DNA from: Paralvinella palmiformis
Taxonomy: Eukaryota > Annelida > Polychaeta > Terebellida > Alvinellidae
Length of the DNA stretch: 64,000 nucleotides
Assembly (NCBI GenBank): GCA_025642065.1
Contig: JAODUP010000320.1
Location: forward strand, 501,001-565,000
Direction: 5' to 3'
Position 1 is the stretch's first letter, and each line of letters starts with the position of its first letter. The notes below the pieces were generated by a model that was not told the origin of the DNA, did not search any database, and saw only the letters and a program-made list of their open reading frames with translations. Of this stretch, positions 18,381 to 29,644 are shown piece after piece. Both the position numbers and the translations under genes were made by a program.

Positions 18381-21234
18381 ATGGTGTAGACTCCTGTTGT
18401 GTCTTTGTTGTTAATAGGGGTCTTTCAGGAGAAGTGGGGCGATAATGTCTGGTCGTTATGTTGATTTTCTTATAATCAATGATGCTAGGTGATGATGATA
18501 TGAGAGTTTGTAGTCTTCAGGGAGGAGATCACCTTTTAGTCTTCTTCTGTACATCGTGGGGGGACGGGGAGTTGACCAGATAAGGTACAGGGTTGTGTTT
18601 GTTGATAGTGAAGGCAGAGTGCTAGGGATGACGGGCGGGTGAAGTTGACTGTGTATGACCAGAAACGTAGTCGTCTGAGTTGGATGTCGGCCAGTCTCTT
18701 GTTAAGGAAGTTATGTCCGACTATAGTGGTGGTCTGGTACCAATCCTCGCATCATGATCCGTGGTCTGTGTAGGTTGATTCGAGTTGATTGAAGACGAAC
18801 ATGTCGATGGGATGGTTGAATATGCCAGGGTTATATTCATCATGTTCAATCACTTTTAGGCACGTGGCTTTGTTCGCTAGTTGGTCAGTTCGGTCGTTGA
18901 CCTCAAGGTTAACGTGGCTTTGAACCCAATAGATTTTGACTGCATGCAACTCAGCTAATGTTATCGGGGTGTGGTTTGGGTTTATGCCTCTGATTTATTT
19001 GTCTGTTTTTTTAATGAAACATGCCCAGGATGGGGTTCCGTTTCCTTGGAAGCAAGCATCGGTGTAGATGCTGATAGTTGGTGTGTTACTTTCATTGAAG
19101 TTAGCAATTCTGGTTGTGGCTGCTATTGCTATTCCTTCAGGATCAACTTTCTTCTAGATAGGGTTCTGTATGATTACTTGAATTGGTGGTTCTAACCATG
19201 GAGCAGGTTCGTTGGACCTTCGGATGTGATTAGAGGTATGCCAATTTCCTTTCTGGAGCCAAACTGCCCTAATTTACCATGAGACATCGTTAAAAACTAG
19301 GATCTTTTTGTATTTCTTCTTGAACTCTGTCTACAATGTCGGTTTGAATGGGTTTGGAAGCAGTTCTTAGGAGATATGTAATTGTTTTCTTTTTTAATAG
19401 AAGACGGATGGTGGTGATTCCTGATTATCTGTATACCAAGATGCAGCTTACTTCATTGGGAAGGCCCAAGATGTATCGTAGTGATATTCTTTATATTCTT
19501 TCTAATGACTGTAAGGCTGAGTTGCAGGCCATTAGGAGGACGGGAACAACATATAATAGAAGAGACTGTATCAAGGACTTGCATAGAGTCATGAACAACT
19601 TGGTGTTGACTCTCATATTCAGATTTGTGATGGCCTTGATCAGGTTGAATGGTGGAGTCTACTTTACATTTAATTTCTGCTACATGGCGGGCGAAGGCGA
19701 GGCGAGTGTCTATATTTGTAATTGTTGACCATTTTCAGATTTTGCTGGACGAGGTTAAACTTATGCTGACTTTATCTAGATATGTTGAAGGCCGTGGTCT
19801 TGGTCTAAGCTGGGGAGAAGTATAAGCCTAAGCCATTGGCTGCCTTGTCTACTGCATTTCGGGTTTTCTGGAGTTTTTGTGTTGGGCTAATTCCGTATGA
19901 AATCAGCACAAGGTCATGAGACAGGGGCACTGTCAGGAGTAGGGCGACAAGAGCATTAAAGAAAAGGGCGACTGAGTTGATTCCTGGGGACATCCAGTGG
20001 TGAAATCATGGTGTCGGAAATGGTTCCTTGGAACTTTACATTTATATTTCGGTTTGTTAAGAAGTCTTCTATCCATGTGATAATCATAGCAGGTAGATAA
20101 GGGAATCCAGCATGGAGAGATGATCTACGCGCTCAAATGCCTTGTCCAAATCTACGAAGGCGACAAACTCTGGTTTGATTCTTTTGGTGCTTTTTCTAGC
20201 TGTGATCTTGGTTACTAAATGAATGGTAATGTCCAGAGTGGATCTTTTGTCTTGGGTTTTTCCACAGAAGTCTCGCTAAAATAATTTTCTCCATTATTTT
20301 AGAGAGGATGGACAATGGGGATGACTATTGCCATCTTCCATCGTTTCGGTAGTTTTCCTTCAGTCCGCGATTGGTTGAATAAATTGAGCATTCTCTTCTT
20401 AAAAGAACGGGGGCTTGGGTATAGAAAGTGTGGGGAATGCCATCCTAACAAAGGGTTGTCTTTCTGCATCTTCTAAGCACGGTCTACAGTTCGTGAAAGG
20501 TAAAAATCTTGTTTCTATCCGGATGTTTCTGTTTTGCTGTTGCTAAGTTGGATTGCCTTGGCTGTGGTGGTGTTCTTGGGTAGAGTAGTCTGATCAACTC
20601 GTGTCGTGAAATCATCAGCGAGTCTGTTAGCTTCATGTTTATGATTGACAGTTTTGGATATTTGAGGAAACCCTTTTATCTTTTTTGACTTAATTTCAGC
20701 TAGTTTGTTGCGCCATATATCACGCTGTTGTTTATGTTGAATATTTTGGCGAGTTGTCTGACTTATTTAGTCCATTTTCTGGCTTCTGGAGGGAGGGAGG
20801 GAGGAAGGAAGGATAGGGGAGATTGGGTGGTCTTAGTTTTTTTTATATGGGTCCTGCTGCCATGTATATGTTCTGAAGTAGTAATTGCAGGCGATGCTCA
20901 AGTGATAGATTTGTGTCTGGGTCTGGATCTGGACATTATCTTAATTTCTCCGCAAAGAGATCCCAATTTGCTTTCTCTGTAATCCATCTTGGTGGTGTAT
21001 TGATTCTTTGGTGTATTCTGCAATGAGCTGATTGTATCAATGCTGTTAGCTATGTGATCCGAGCTGAGGCTTTCATTTTGGTGACAATGTGTAGCTGTGA
21101 ATAGATGCAGGAACACAATGACTAGATCCACTGAATAGCCCTAAACAGTGGCTGGAACATTTGGATCGTTTATCACGATGTTATCGGATCTATTTAGTTG
21201 GTCAAATAGATGACGTTCTGGTATGGTGACGAGT

Positions 21235-21326
21235 GGCATTGAGGTATCCTGCTAGAAGAAAGTTGTCGGCGTCTGTTGTTGGCATTGAGGTCTCCTGCTA
21301 GAAGAAAGTTATCAGCAGGTGCTGTT
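21235..21326. repeat. 46-bp tandem duplication inside the LINE endonuclease
   Basis: Two adjacent copies starting GGCATTGAGGT at 21235 and 21281. 46 is not a multiple of three, so the duplication shifts the reading frame across the conserved LLAGDLNA motif. It is visible directly in the sequence. Confidence 0.85.
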
Positions 21327-22000
21327 GCTAGCTCTAAGTCAAACAGGTGTTGTGGGAAAACGTATGTTTTGTTCTTGGATCGTTGTACTGTTATGGTTAG
21401 AGTTTATCAGTCTTTATTTGGTATGTATTTGGGGTGGGAATATGTGGTACGTCGGCTCTGACTGCTGTGGTGATTTCTCTGCCAACTGTAGGCGAGTTGA
21501 TTATTCTTGGTTTGTTGTACACAATGTACCCTGGACGTTTTGGTGGGTGAACGTTCTTAGTGAGTGTCTCCTGAAGCATGGTGATTTCTGGATGACTGTC
21601 CTGGATGGTGGCTAACAGGAGATTTTTGTTTGATTGGAAACCTCTAATGTTCCAGGGGATAATTGTCACGTTCCCTGGGTTGGTGACTGGGTTGCCAGTT
21701 TCGACGATATTCGTGTTGTTGGCAAAGGGATTATTTTTTCTGTGGTTTCTGTTGACTTTTGGGGGCAACCTCAGACGATGATATGCCACTGTCTAGGACT
21801 GAGTGAAGCATCTGATCATGGGGGGTTGATTTTTCATCAGCATTTAGGACCTCCTTTGCCTTGCTGTGCAGCTGCTTCAGTAATATCTTGAGGAGTTCAT
21901 TGATGGTGTCCGCTGTTTTCATCAAGTGACTCGTGTGAGTCCGTACTGTTTATATAGGTAAGATTATTTTAGCTATTCAAAGCCAGAATGAAACAGAGGA

Positions 22001-22059
22001 CAGCATCTGTGGTGTCGAAATGTTCTGATGTGAAGGTTTCTCCTGAACTACAGCAAATT
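22001..22059 (+). repeat. Repeat E, copy 2
   Basis: Partner of 1706-1764, same strand: CAGCATCTGTGGTGTCGAAA, then AGGTTTCTCCTGAACTACAG and CAAAT. A second GTGGTGTCAAA motif occurs downstream in both copies. Confidence 0.55.
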
Positions 22060-22346
22060 ACTGCTGACTGCAGCCGTTTTCTTGTATATGTATTTGCTTA
22101 ACATTCAACCACAAGCCCGCGCTGTTTACTGCGAGCTGTGGTGTCAAATGATACTTTTGTATGGGCTTCCGTTTTATGTACGTAGACTACATATAACTGC
22201 TTCCCAGTGAAGGTGACATGTTTGTCACATACGAAAACCGGATTAGCTGGGTCTCACAGGCTGAGTAGCCCATATTTGTTATCAATATTTATTGTTTATT
22301 TACGCACACACGTACGCACGCACACATGAGCATACACACACACACA

Positions 22347-22383
<37 letters not shown>

Positions 22384-22400
22384 AACATGTGTGTGTGTGT
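22060..22400. other. Intergenic with simple repeats
   Basis: Contains (CA)n-like runs and a (TA)n tract at 22350-22377. No gene recognised. Confidence 0.4.
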
Positions 22401-22545
22401 GTTTTAGGGTACATAGTAAGAGGCAACAGGCACAGAGCATCAACATATCTAAACATCCTTCGAAACCTACCTCCATAAATCTAAATACAACTATACATAC
22501 ATTAATCTAAAAATAAAATGTTCCATACCTCCACATATTGACAAA
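22401..22545 (+). repeat. Repeat C, copy 1
   Basis: About 145 bp that matches 47221-47370 on the same strand at roughly nine bases in ten by eye, apart from a 6-bp indel. Landmarks are AGAGGCAACAGGCACAGAG and TTCCATACCTCCACATATTG. Both copies follow TGTG-type sequence and GTTTTAGG. Family unknown, possibly a MITE. Confidence 0.65.
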
Positions 22546-22929
22546 TATGTCACGCCCACAGGAAAGCGGCTACATGCAGGCTACGTACAAAAAGCGGAAG
22601 TGTGTGTGTGTGTGTGTGTCTTCGTAAATAATTCTGACAAAAGAGTCTTAAACGGCGAAAAAATATGACAACCCTGGGGGTTTTGATTAGAGCTATGTTG
22701 TTTACTCATTAAATTTATCTTTTTATTATTATAAATCCTTAGTTTTATGAGCCGAAGTCCCAAGTGGCCCTCAGCAGGAGAAAGCTTTAAAGTTGGCTTG
22801 GAGCCCGGCCTTTAAACTGGTATATCTGTATTAATAAATGTGTATTGGTTTGCAAAACATCTGACAAAAGAGTCTTAAACAGCGGTGAATATGACATTGG
22901 TTTGGACTGTACGAGATCATCATCATCAA

Positions 22930-23043
22930 CACACACACACACACACACACAAAGAGAGAGAGAGAGAGAGAGAGAGATACTTTTCCATACACACTCAAAT
23001 ATTTGAGTTCTCACACCGTACACACTTCATGTAGCTTAATTAT

Positions 23044-23088
<45 letters not shown>
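22930..23088. repeat. Microsatellite cluster (CA)n(GA)n and (TA)n
   Basis: (CA)n then (GA)n at 22930-22978, and about 21 TA units at 23046-23088. Confidence 0.9.
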
Positions 23089-23089
<1 letters not shown>

Positions 23090-23090
23090 G

Positions 23091-23843
23091 GTCCAAATAA
23101 TTAAGGGTTTATTATAATTAAAAAAATGAAGTTTAATGAGATTTAGTTTTTAAAGAATTGGGCTGATATGATCCTATTTTCTAGTATTTGTCACTTATAT
23201 ATACAGTCTGTTTTATTTTAAATTCTCCTCCATCAAGTCCAATTTTACTCTCCAGATTTGTTTTCTCATAAACGTAGCTTTTTCTTGTAGTTAGTTATTG
23301 TAGTTAGTTAAAAGTTCTCTTGTAGTTAACATTAGCACAGATAGTCGTCAACTTACGACTTACGTACACAACTTGCTACTGTTCGAACTTTACGACCGGC
23401 AGCACGACTTAATGTGCATTTTAATATGTTGTGCCATATTCATATTTGTTTGTCAGTATTTCCACAAATTTGGGGGATGAAACGAAAATAAATAAATTAA
23501 AAATATATATATTATATCATTACACGGTATAATACATGTAAAGTAATTCGACGACTACCTTTAATATTCTTTATGTTGAATGAGATTTTTATTTGTGTTT
23601 ATTTCAACTGGCTAGATGTCTGTATCTGCCAGTGTATGACGTTTTTCTTTTATAAACATAAATAAAATTAACTTATCTACCCATGAATATGCTGCTAATT
23701 CAAGCGCATAGATCTTTGTAATAGAAAGATGGTTTTTCCCATTTATATATTATATACGGGTAATATTAATTAAGAAGATGTTTGCCAGTAAATATTTGAT
23801 TATTGTATAAATTTTCGATTACTTGAGAAGGTTAAAAATAATT
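23091..23843. other. Intergenic, nothing recognised
   Basis: AT-rich. On the minus strand the bases just past the tRNA (23834-23838) are a T5 run that can serve as its RNA polymerase III terminator. Confidence 0.45.
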
Positions 23844-23962
23844 TGCCCCGGGTGAGGATCGAACTCACAACCTCCGCATGTCTCATAGCGGCCACCTCAG
23901 CTACTGCTGAGTATGAATACTGACTATAAGTACGGCGCGCTAACCGATTGTGCCACCAGGGC
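23844..23962 (-). tRNA. tRNA-Ile (anticodon UAU) with 45-nt intron
   Basis: On the minus strand a complete cloverleaf can be drawn. The acceptor stem GCCCTGG pairs with CCGGGGC (one T-G wobble) and the discriminator is A. The D-arm is GCAC-AATCGGTTA-GCGC, with one A-C mismatch. The anticodon stem CCGTA pairs with TGCGG (one T-G wobble) around loop CTTATA-A with anticodon TAT. The T-arm is GTGAG-TTCGATC-CTCAC. The intron (23924-23880) sits between positions 37 and 38, the canonical place, and eukaryotic tRNA-Ile(UAU) genes are known to carry introns. The mature RNA is 74 nt before CCA. The perfect stems and T5 terminator distinguish it from the tRNA-derived SINE heads nearby. Confidence 0.9.
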
Positions 23963-24585
23963 AGCTGTAAATTTCAGTCTTAGTTATTATTGTGATACAT
24001 ACATTTGTTCAACATTCCTTATTAAATTATTTTATAGAGTTTGTTAATAGTATGAAGAATATATTAAATGGCTTATGACCTATGCGAAGTAATATTTTAC
24101 TGCAAAATATTATTTACTTGGTGATTAGAAAAGCAATCTAACCGGAAATTGTCCGATTCATCATTCAGCCTTGACCCTTTGATGTCATCAAATTTACCAA
24201 CTAGGCAGTGCTTAGCGTGAATATTTCTCGTAACAGTGATAAGAGTCTAGACTCAAGTTGTTGTTATTATGTGTTTGCCCGAATAGTTGTTTGTTTATGG
24301 TGTGTATATAAATAAGTCTTATAGTTAGTGTTAAATATACAGAGTGTTAGCATGAAACAACCCTCATATAACGTTATTACCTTTACAAACGTCAACATTT
24401 ACTATAATTTAGATTAGATCTATTTTCTACGTTGATTAACCAGTTTTATCATTTATGTATATTGAGTGTAATATTGACCACAGTTTATATTCCTGATATT
24501 GAAAGATATTCGTGATGATAATGTTATAACATAACCTTGATACCAACTATGTAACACGTTCATAAAATTGTTGGTTGTAATGTAT
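23963..24585. other. Intergenic, nothing recognised
   Basis: AT-rich, with no coding or repeat signature. Confidence 0.4.
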
Positions 24586-24956
24586 AAGGAACTGGACTAT
24601 TCGCCCACGATTTTATTCGCCTTGCAGTTAATTTCGACCCGGTTTATATTCATCATCCCCCTCGATTCTATTCTCCCATCAGTTCAAATACAATTTATTG
24701 CCAAATAGATCAAATACAATGTAGGCTGTTGCTATTGGTCCGGACATACATCAAAATAGCTATAGCTCCGGCAATTCAACTGTGCATGCGCACCTTCCGA
24801 AATATCCTGTAGAATATAACACTTCCGGCTACCAGACACCTTACGAATTTACTAAAGCTCCAGCACTCTGCTTAGCATTAATCCTAAATCGAAGTATTTG
24901 TGTAATTCTGTCATGGGAACATGCAGTATCTTGTGGGTGGGCAACCATGTTAAATG

Positions 24957-25022
24957 GCACTCTAGCAGGGTATTTAGGCTCCATCTTTCCATACTGCTCC
25001 CCTATGAGTAGTGAGGGATGAG
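24957..25022 (+). repeat. SINE-A internal fragment
   Basis: Contains CATCTTTCCATACTGCTCCC followed by a GAGTAGTGAGGG match to the middle of SINE-A (27670-27715 read in reverse). The GGCACTCTAGCAG upstream matches its CACTCTGGCAG. The tail is missing. Confidence 0.65.
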
Positions 25023-25775
25023 ATATGAACAACCCGTCAATAATAAAAAAGGGACCACATCTTAAATAAAATAAATGCTTGCACTTTCTTGTGATTGATC
25101 ATGAAATGAAAGAAAATCAGTATTAATTGTTATTTATTCCACTTTATTTATTATGTAATATTTGTCAATTGAAACATGACTTAGTTGATAAGTGCAAACT
25201 GAATATTGTGACATTTCCTAGCAGCAGGTGCATTATATACCAGTACGCAACAGAAACCGGAAATGTGCCTGACCAATAGCTATAAAATTGTGCTTACAGT
25301 CTGGACCTATAGCCACTTTGTACCAATGTATTATCAAATAGTTAAAATACAGTTTTTTTCCAAATATAAAAAATAGATTGACAAGAGCAGCAAAACATAT
25401 ACTGGTATACAGCAGAAGTTTAAATCCGTGTGCATGGTTTGTGGATCTTGCTGACCTCACAGAGTAGTTCCTTTCCATCCAGTTTGTTCACAACATGATC
25501 ATCCCACAATTCAAAGATCTTTGTGTGCTAATTTTATGCATTACAGTTTACACCCACTTCAATTTTTTTGGACAATCAACTGTGCTTGCATATCCATTAA
25601 GTTAGCCTCTTGGTGGAGCAAGTTAAGTAGCAGGTAGAATTGGGAGTTGTGTCGGTGGAATTTTTAATACAGTCATCGGTGCCAGCCCTTACCGTCATTA
25701 TTTGTAAATGTTGTTGTAATGTAACATTAACAATGTGAACTTACCAGGCCACATACCGGTATATGCCATTTCAGA

Positions 25776-25776
25776 C

Positions 25777-25842
<66 letters not shown>
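25776..25842. repeat. (TA)n/(TG)n compound microsatellite
   Basis: TA units interrupted by a short TG block, followed by a T-rich run. Confidence 0.9.
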
Positions 25843-25843
<1 letters not shown>

Positions 25844-25946
25844 TTATTTTTTTATTATATAACACAACAAGGGCGAATAGTTCCTTTTATTAAGGACTAA
25901 TAACAATAAAGGGCAAATAGTCTTTTTATACTGTGGGTGAATGTCC

Positions 25947-27331
25947 ATAACCTGTTGTAGACTAGACCTTTATTCAGTATTGTTGTTTAAGATCTTTAAA
26001 TATTTATCATTTGTATGTGCTAGCAGTTTGTATTGTAATAAGAGTCAGTGGCTGTGGGTGATATTTGTTTCACATGGATAAAATCATATTACTCACAGTT
26101 CATTTCAGCAAAATATTACAAAATCTGTGATTAGCCGGTTGTACAAATCATCACATCTTGCTAATACAACAACAAAAATGATGTACTTAATTAACAGTCG
26201 TATTATGACACATAAATGGGTATTGTGTGTAAGTGAGCAAATCTATTTATCAGTCTAATCTTGTTTTACTTAGAAAATTAAACACTGCTTAATAACTTAA
26301 TCCATACATTGTATGGATTTCTTAGTGTTTGAATTATAGCTTAATTCATATTTGTCTTCAAGTCATGGCTTGTCAAAGAATGTTGATTACAAAACAAAAT
26401 CATGAATTTTTATACTCAAATGATTTCTTGGAAGTGAGAATGAATCCATAAAAAAGCGCTTCATATACTAGGATTTTGTGGGCAGTTTACTGTTTGAAAA
26501 CGATATTCTGGACAGTACAGTCTTTGGTGAATGTCGCTTTAAATGAAGGAAAACAGTTTCCGCAATTATATTTTCATTTGACTGTGCAATCTGAGTACTT
26601 CATATTTAAATACTGCAATCTTAATAAATAACTTTTGTGACATTATATACTCGTAATTGGAGAAGCTTAAAACATCTGTGACCTTCATTAAGATCTTTCA
26701 CGTTGAACCATATCTGGCTTTCTTGTGTTAGGAAGTGTGTTGTGTTTTGCAGGTTCCTGTGGCTTGAGATGGCACAGATGATGTCCACTTGCAACATGTT
26801 TATTCTATATTTTAATATAAAATAGAGGCTGTGTGGAAAAATACACAATTTATCAATCCTGACATTTGCAAGTGATACATGTCAAACATAGATAATTAAA
26901 CATTCCTAAATGCATAGGATGAAACATGATAATTAATCCTTAGCCTCTAGGAAAAATCAGTTGGTTTCTCCATCTCCAGCTGAAGTATTTCATTTGCACT
27001 GGGGTATTGAGGGGATCCAGAAGTCATCAGTTGGTCATTTCCTGGAAATGTAACATACTTCCCAACAGACTTAGTAATTTGGTGTCCTGAATTAAAAATT
27101 TAAATTATTTCCAAGATAATGGATTTAAGGGAAATATTAGTGTGCTTGTGAATATGGGGCATTTATCTATATCATAAGTCTGTCCAGCTGTGATCTTGTT
27201 GTAAAGGCAACCAGCCAGCCCAATTGGTTCATATGGTGGCAATTTCAGCTAGACAGTTGATGGTTTAATTAGTGGGATTCACCATTGTGTGCTATAATCA
27301 TGGTTGTAAAGAGATCACGATTTAGTTTTTA
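25947..27331. other. Intergenic, nothing firm
   Basis: Mostly AT-rich with no recognised gene. The minus strand at about 27089-26954 has a short open stretch (ITKSVGKYVTFPGND and on to a stop) that could be another part of the transposon whose BED finger lies at 27332-27457. This is a guess from position and orientation. Confidence 0.35.
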
Positions 27332-27457
27332 TTATTTGGCAGTAAGTTCCTGCATTTCTTTGTCACATTTCTTGCATGTTGCCTGAAATTCTGCTTTCCC
27401 CACAACTTTAGTCTTATCAAAGTATAACCACGTACAATCCTGTTTTTTGCCAGACAT
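27332..27457 (-). pseudogene. BED-type zinc finger relic (hAT-like transposon)
   Basis: A 41-codon frame starting at ATG 27457 begins MSGKKQDCTWLYFDKTKVVG and continues with a CKKC pair and DKEMQELTAK before a stop. The tryptophan, the YFDK block and the CxxC spacing resemble the start of BED fingers in hAT transposases. The expected downstream histidines and catalytic domain are not found next to it, so this is a truncated remnant and not a host gene. It lies 135 bp from the SINE-A insertion. Confidence 0.55.
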
Positions 27458-27591
27458 TATGAAGTTGCATGTATATTGATAAATTACAAACTGTAAACTA
27501 CACAATACTGTACTCTCAAATGTTGCAGACTCAGGTTTTTTGTTTATGGTATGTATTCAACATTAGATAACTATCAATAGTAAATCTATGT

Positions 27592-27950
27592 TATTTTGTT
27601 GTTCGGGGAGAATCCCCAGGCAGTCACTTATTCAACACAGCCTCTATATTGGAGTGGTTGAGAAACCTCCTCCCCCACCACTCACAGGGGAGCAGTATGG
27701 AAAGATGAAGTCGAAATAGCCTGAGGGTGGTCACTGCCAGAGTGTTTTACATTATTAGGGGGTCTTTAACATCCTCCTTTATTTTTAATAATTCAGTAGT
27801 AACGGCAGCACCATATAACGTGGTCAGCCACCCACGATGTTGTGAGCCAAGAAATTAATCCCTGGAAAGTTTCGACCTCTTGCTGGGATCGAACCTGTGA
27901 CCCTCGGCACCAAGTGCTGGGTGCTTAACCGCTTGGCAACCGAAGCTCAC
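27592..27950 (-). mobile_element. SINE-A, full-length copy with target duplication
   Basis: A 359-bp element flanked by identical 14-bp duplications, tagtaaatctatgt (27578-27591 and 27951-27964). On the minus strand it starts GTGAGCTTCGGTTGCCAAGC GGTTAAGC, an A-box-like tRNA head. The B box GGTTCGATCCC follows near 27893-27883. A unique central region comes next. The tail is GGCTGTGTTGAATAAGTGAC, then TGCCTGGGGATTCTCCCCGA and a short A/C-rich end. The head resembles a Ser/Leu-type tRNA. The tail matches the 3' end of the LINE at 18339, suggesting that LINE family mobilised it. RNA polymerase III transcription is expected from the A and B boxes. Confidence 0.88.
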
Positions 27951-27964
27951 TAGTAAATCTATGT

Positions 27965-29425
27965 GAATGCTCACCTTATAAAATATACCCATCCTGGCTA
28001 AATGCCAAGTCCTTAACATCAACTCGGTCATCCCCTAAAGAAAAGAAACAAATAAGACTTCACACCATCCACAGAGTCATCCAGTTATAAACATATGCAA
28101 AAATAATTATCTAGCATAAATAACAATTGATTTTAAATAGCATTTCATTTTTTGTGTTGCCAGTTTATTTAATAATGGATCAGTTTATCAGAATTTTGTG
28201 ACAAGTTTTGGTTGGTTTTTGAATGCAGGTTGCCGCTTTGCTTAAGATGTTCTTTGGCTATCTGATTGAATGAATGGCTGCTCATCACGATCATGGCCAT
28301 TGTGTGTGTGTAGGTGGCCAGCATTTCATCCATTGTGATATCACTATGGCAGGAGTTGTTTTTCCCAGCTAGCTAGCAACTCCAAATTGGTGAGCTTTTC
28401 TCTTCTGGGTAAGATATCGGTGCTAAGGAAAATATTACGAAACTGTCTGACATTGTGTCCTATGTTGTTAACTTGGGACAAATGTAGAGGTAGGGAAGCT
28501 AACGAGGCAAGCACAGCACGTGAATGGCAGTGTGTGGGGGAGCGCTGTAATGTACGTTTGTCGCAATTTAAAAAAAATTCTTAGTTCCTCAGAGCGATTT
28601 TGAGATGCTTCAGACATAACGTGATATCATTTTTGTTCATGTGGGACGAAATATCAATACGAGAACATCAAAAAGTGCACTCGATATACTTTGGTCCTTC
28701 CAAATCCGTGTAAAATACAATGAAAATGTTAGGAACTGTCTCAGTACCGTTAATTCCAGTGTACGTTTGGTTTGATACAGGTGGGTATGTGCTAAAATAC
28801 GGAAAAATAAGTATTATTGTTGAATAGTCCTCGGATATTTAGACAGACGTTATAGTGATAATTTCCATAACACTGAGATATATCCTAGATGTAAAATATG
28901 TTCTGAGTTAGTCCTTATGAGACATCATTAAATCATATATCATCCGTCTCTTAATTACTCTTATTCAAATCAGTTATCATAATCTTATCTGACACTGACA
29001 AGATCTCTTGATCTGTGCTGCCTACCAACGTGTTTGTACTTAACCAATGTTCTGCTTATCAGGTGTCTTTAAGTAGCTACATCCAGTAGACTCTCATAAA
29101 CACATCGTATGAAATACTGCCGTGACAGATTTGTTCTGTGATGAACTAGCCCATGGGCAGAGACATCTTTGCAAGGAGGTGTTGATGTGGCATCTCCAGT
29201 TAGGTTCCTAGGATGTTTGCCACTGATAGCTGGGCATAGTCACTACACATAAAAAAACAATGTATCATACATTGTACGGAAATAGCTTTACTGGCTGATT
29301 TTACTGTGAAATCATATTGTAAGTGTTCCAATGTTCTTAGAATAATTAGCTTATGATTTTAATGTAAACCATTATCTAGTTTTGGCACAAAATGGCCTTT
29401 GGTTGCCAATGTTAATTGTAATAGT
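27965..29425. other. Intergenic, upstream of TMF1
   Basis: No recognised coding sequence. 28480-28570 is locally richer in CG and could be near a promoter or 5' UTR exon of TMF1, but I cannot identify a start site. Confidence 0.35.
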
Positions 29426-29439
29426 TCCCAACAAGAATA

Positions 29440-29630
29440 AGGGGTGCATCCGTGGTCTAAATGGTAGGGTGTTGGATCACAGATCACTACCACCCGGGTT
29501 TCAGTTCTCAGCGTGGGCATATCTGAGGCGTGTTTCATCATTGAATTCGCTTCATTACCGTTGGAGGTCGCTCGACCCATTTAGCCTACCATGTGCACAA
29601 AAGTAGCCACAAAACATCGATCATCAATCA
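29440..29630 (+). mobile_element. SINE-B copy with near-exact target duplication
   Basis: tRNA-like head CATCCGTGGTCTAAATGGTA, a damaged B box (GGTTTCAGTTC) and the full body to an ATCATCAATCA tail. Flanks tcccaacaagaata (29426-29439) and tcccaacaataata (29631-29644) match at 13 of 14 positions. Confidence 0.8.
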
Positions 29631-29644
29631 TCCCAACAATAATA

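Larger units (their letters stand above)
18339..21930 (-). mobile_element. Decayed non-LTR retrotransposon with EN, RT and RNase H (I/Nimb-like)
   Basis: Read on the minus strand from about 21930 to 18339. 21925-21731 is a short open frame, possibly the end of ORF1. 21789-21397 is an AP-like endonuclease start (IIPWNIRGFQSNKN, LQET). FLLAG(Y)LNA follows near 21265, and SVDLVIVF with SSDH near 21115-21045 is the endonuclease end. Reverse transcriptase motif A FVAFVDLDKAFERVDH is near 20165-20118. 19993-19805 carries LFNALVALLLTVPLSHDLVL. RNase H has IYTDACFQGNG (about 19070) and IYWVQSHVNLEVNDRTDQLA (18935-18875). RNase H after RT points to the I superfamily. Frameshifts, a 46-bp duplication and loss of the catalytic ADD show that it is dead. 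The 3' UTR ends in a hairpin shared with SINE-A. Confidence 0.85.
24586..25946. other. Possible inverted-repeat-flanked element
   Basis: The left side (24586-24615) reads GGAACTGGACTATTCGCCCA. The right side holds related motifs in inverse orientation: GGGCGAATAGTTCC (25870-25883), GGGCAAATAGTC (25910-25921) and GTGGGTGAATGTCC (25934-25947). ATTCGCC-like motifs also repeat within 24600-24680. It could be a decayed DNA transposon of about 1.36 kb. No transposase is seen and no target duplication is identified. Confidence 0.35.

Noticed and set aside
19348..19728. 126-codon plus-strand open frame
   Set aside because: It is antisense to the LINE reverse transcriptase/RNase H region and has no motif of its own.
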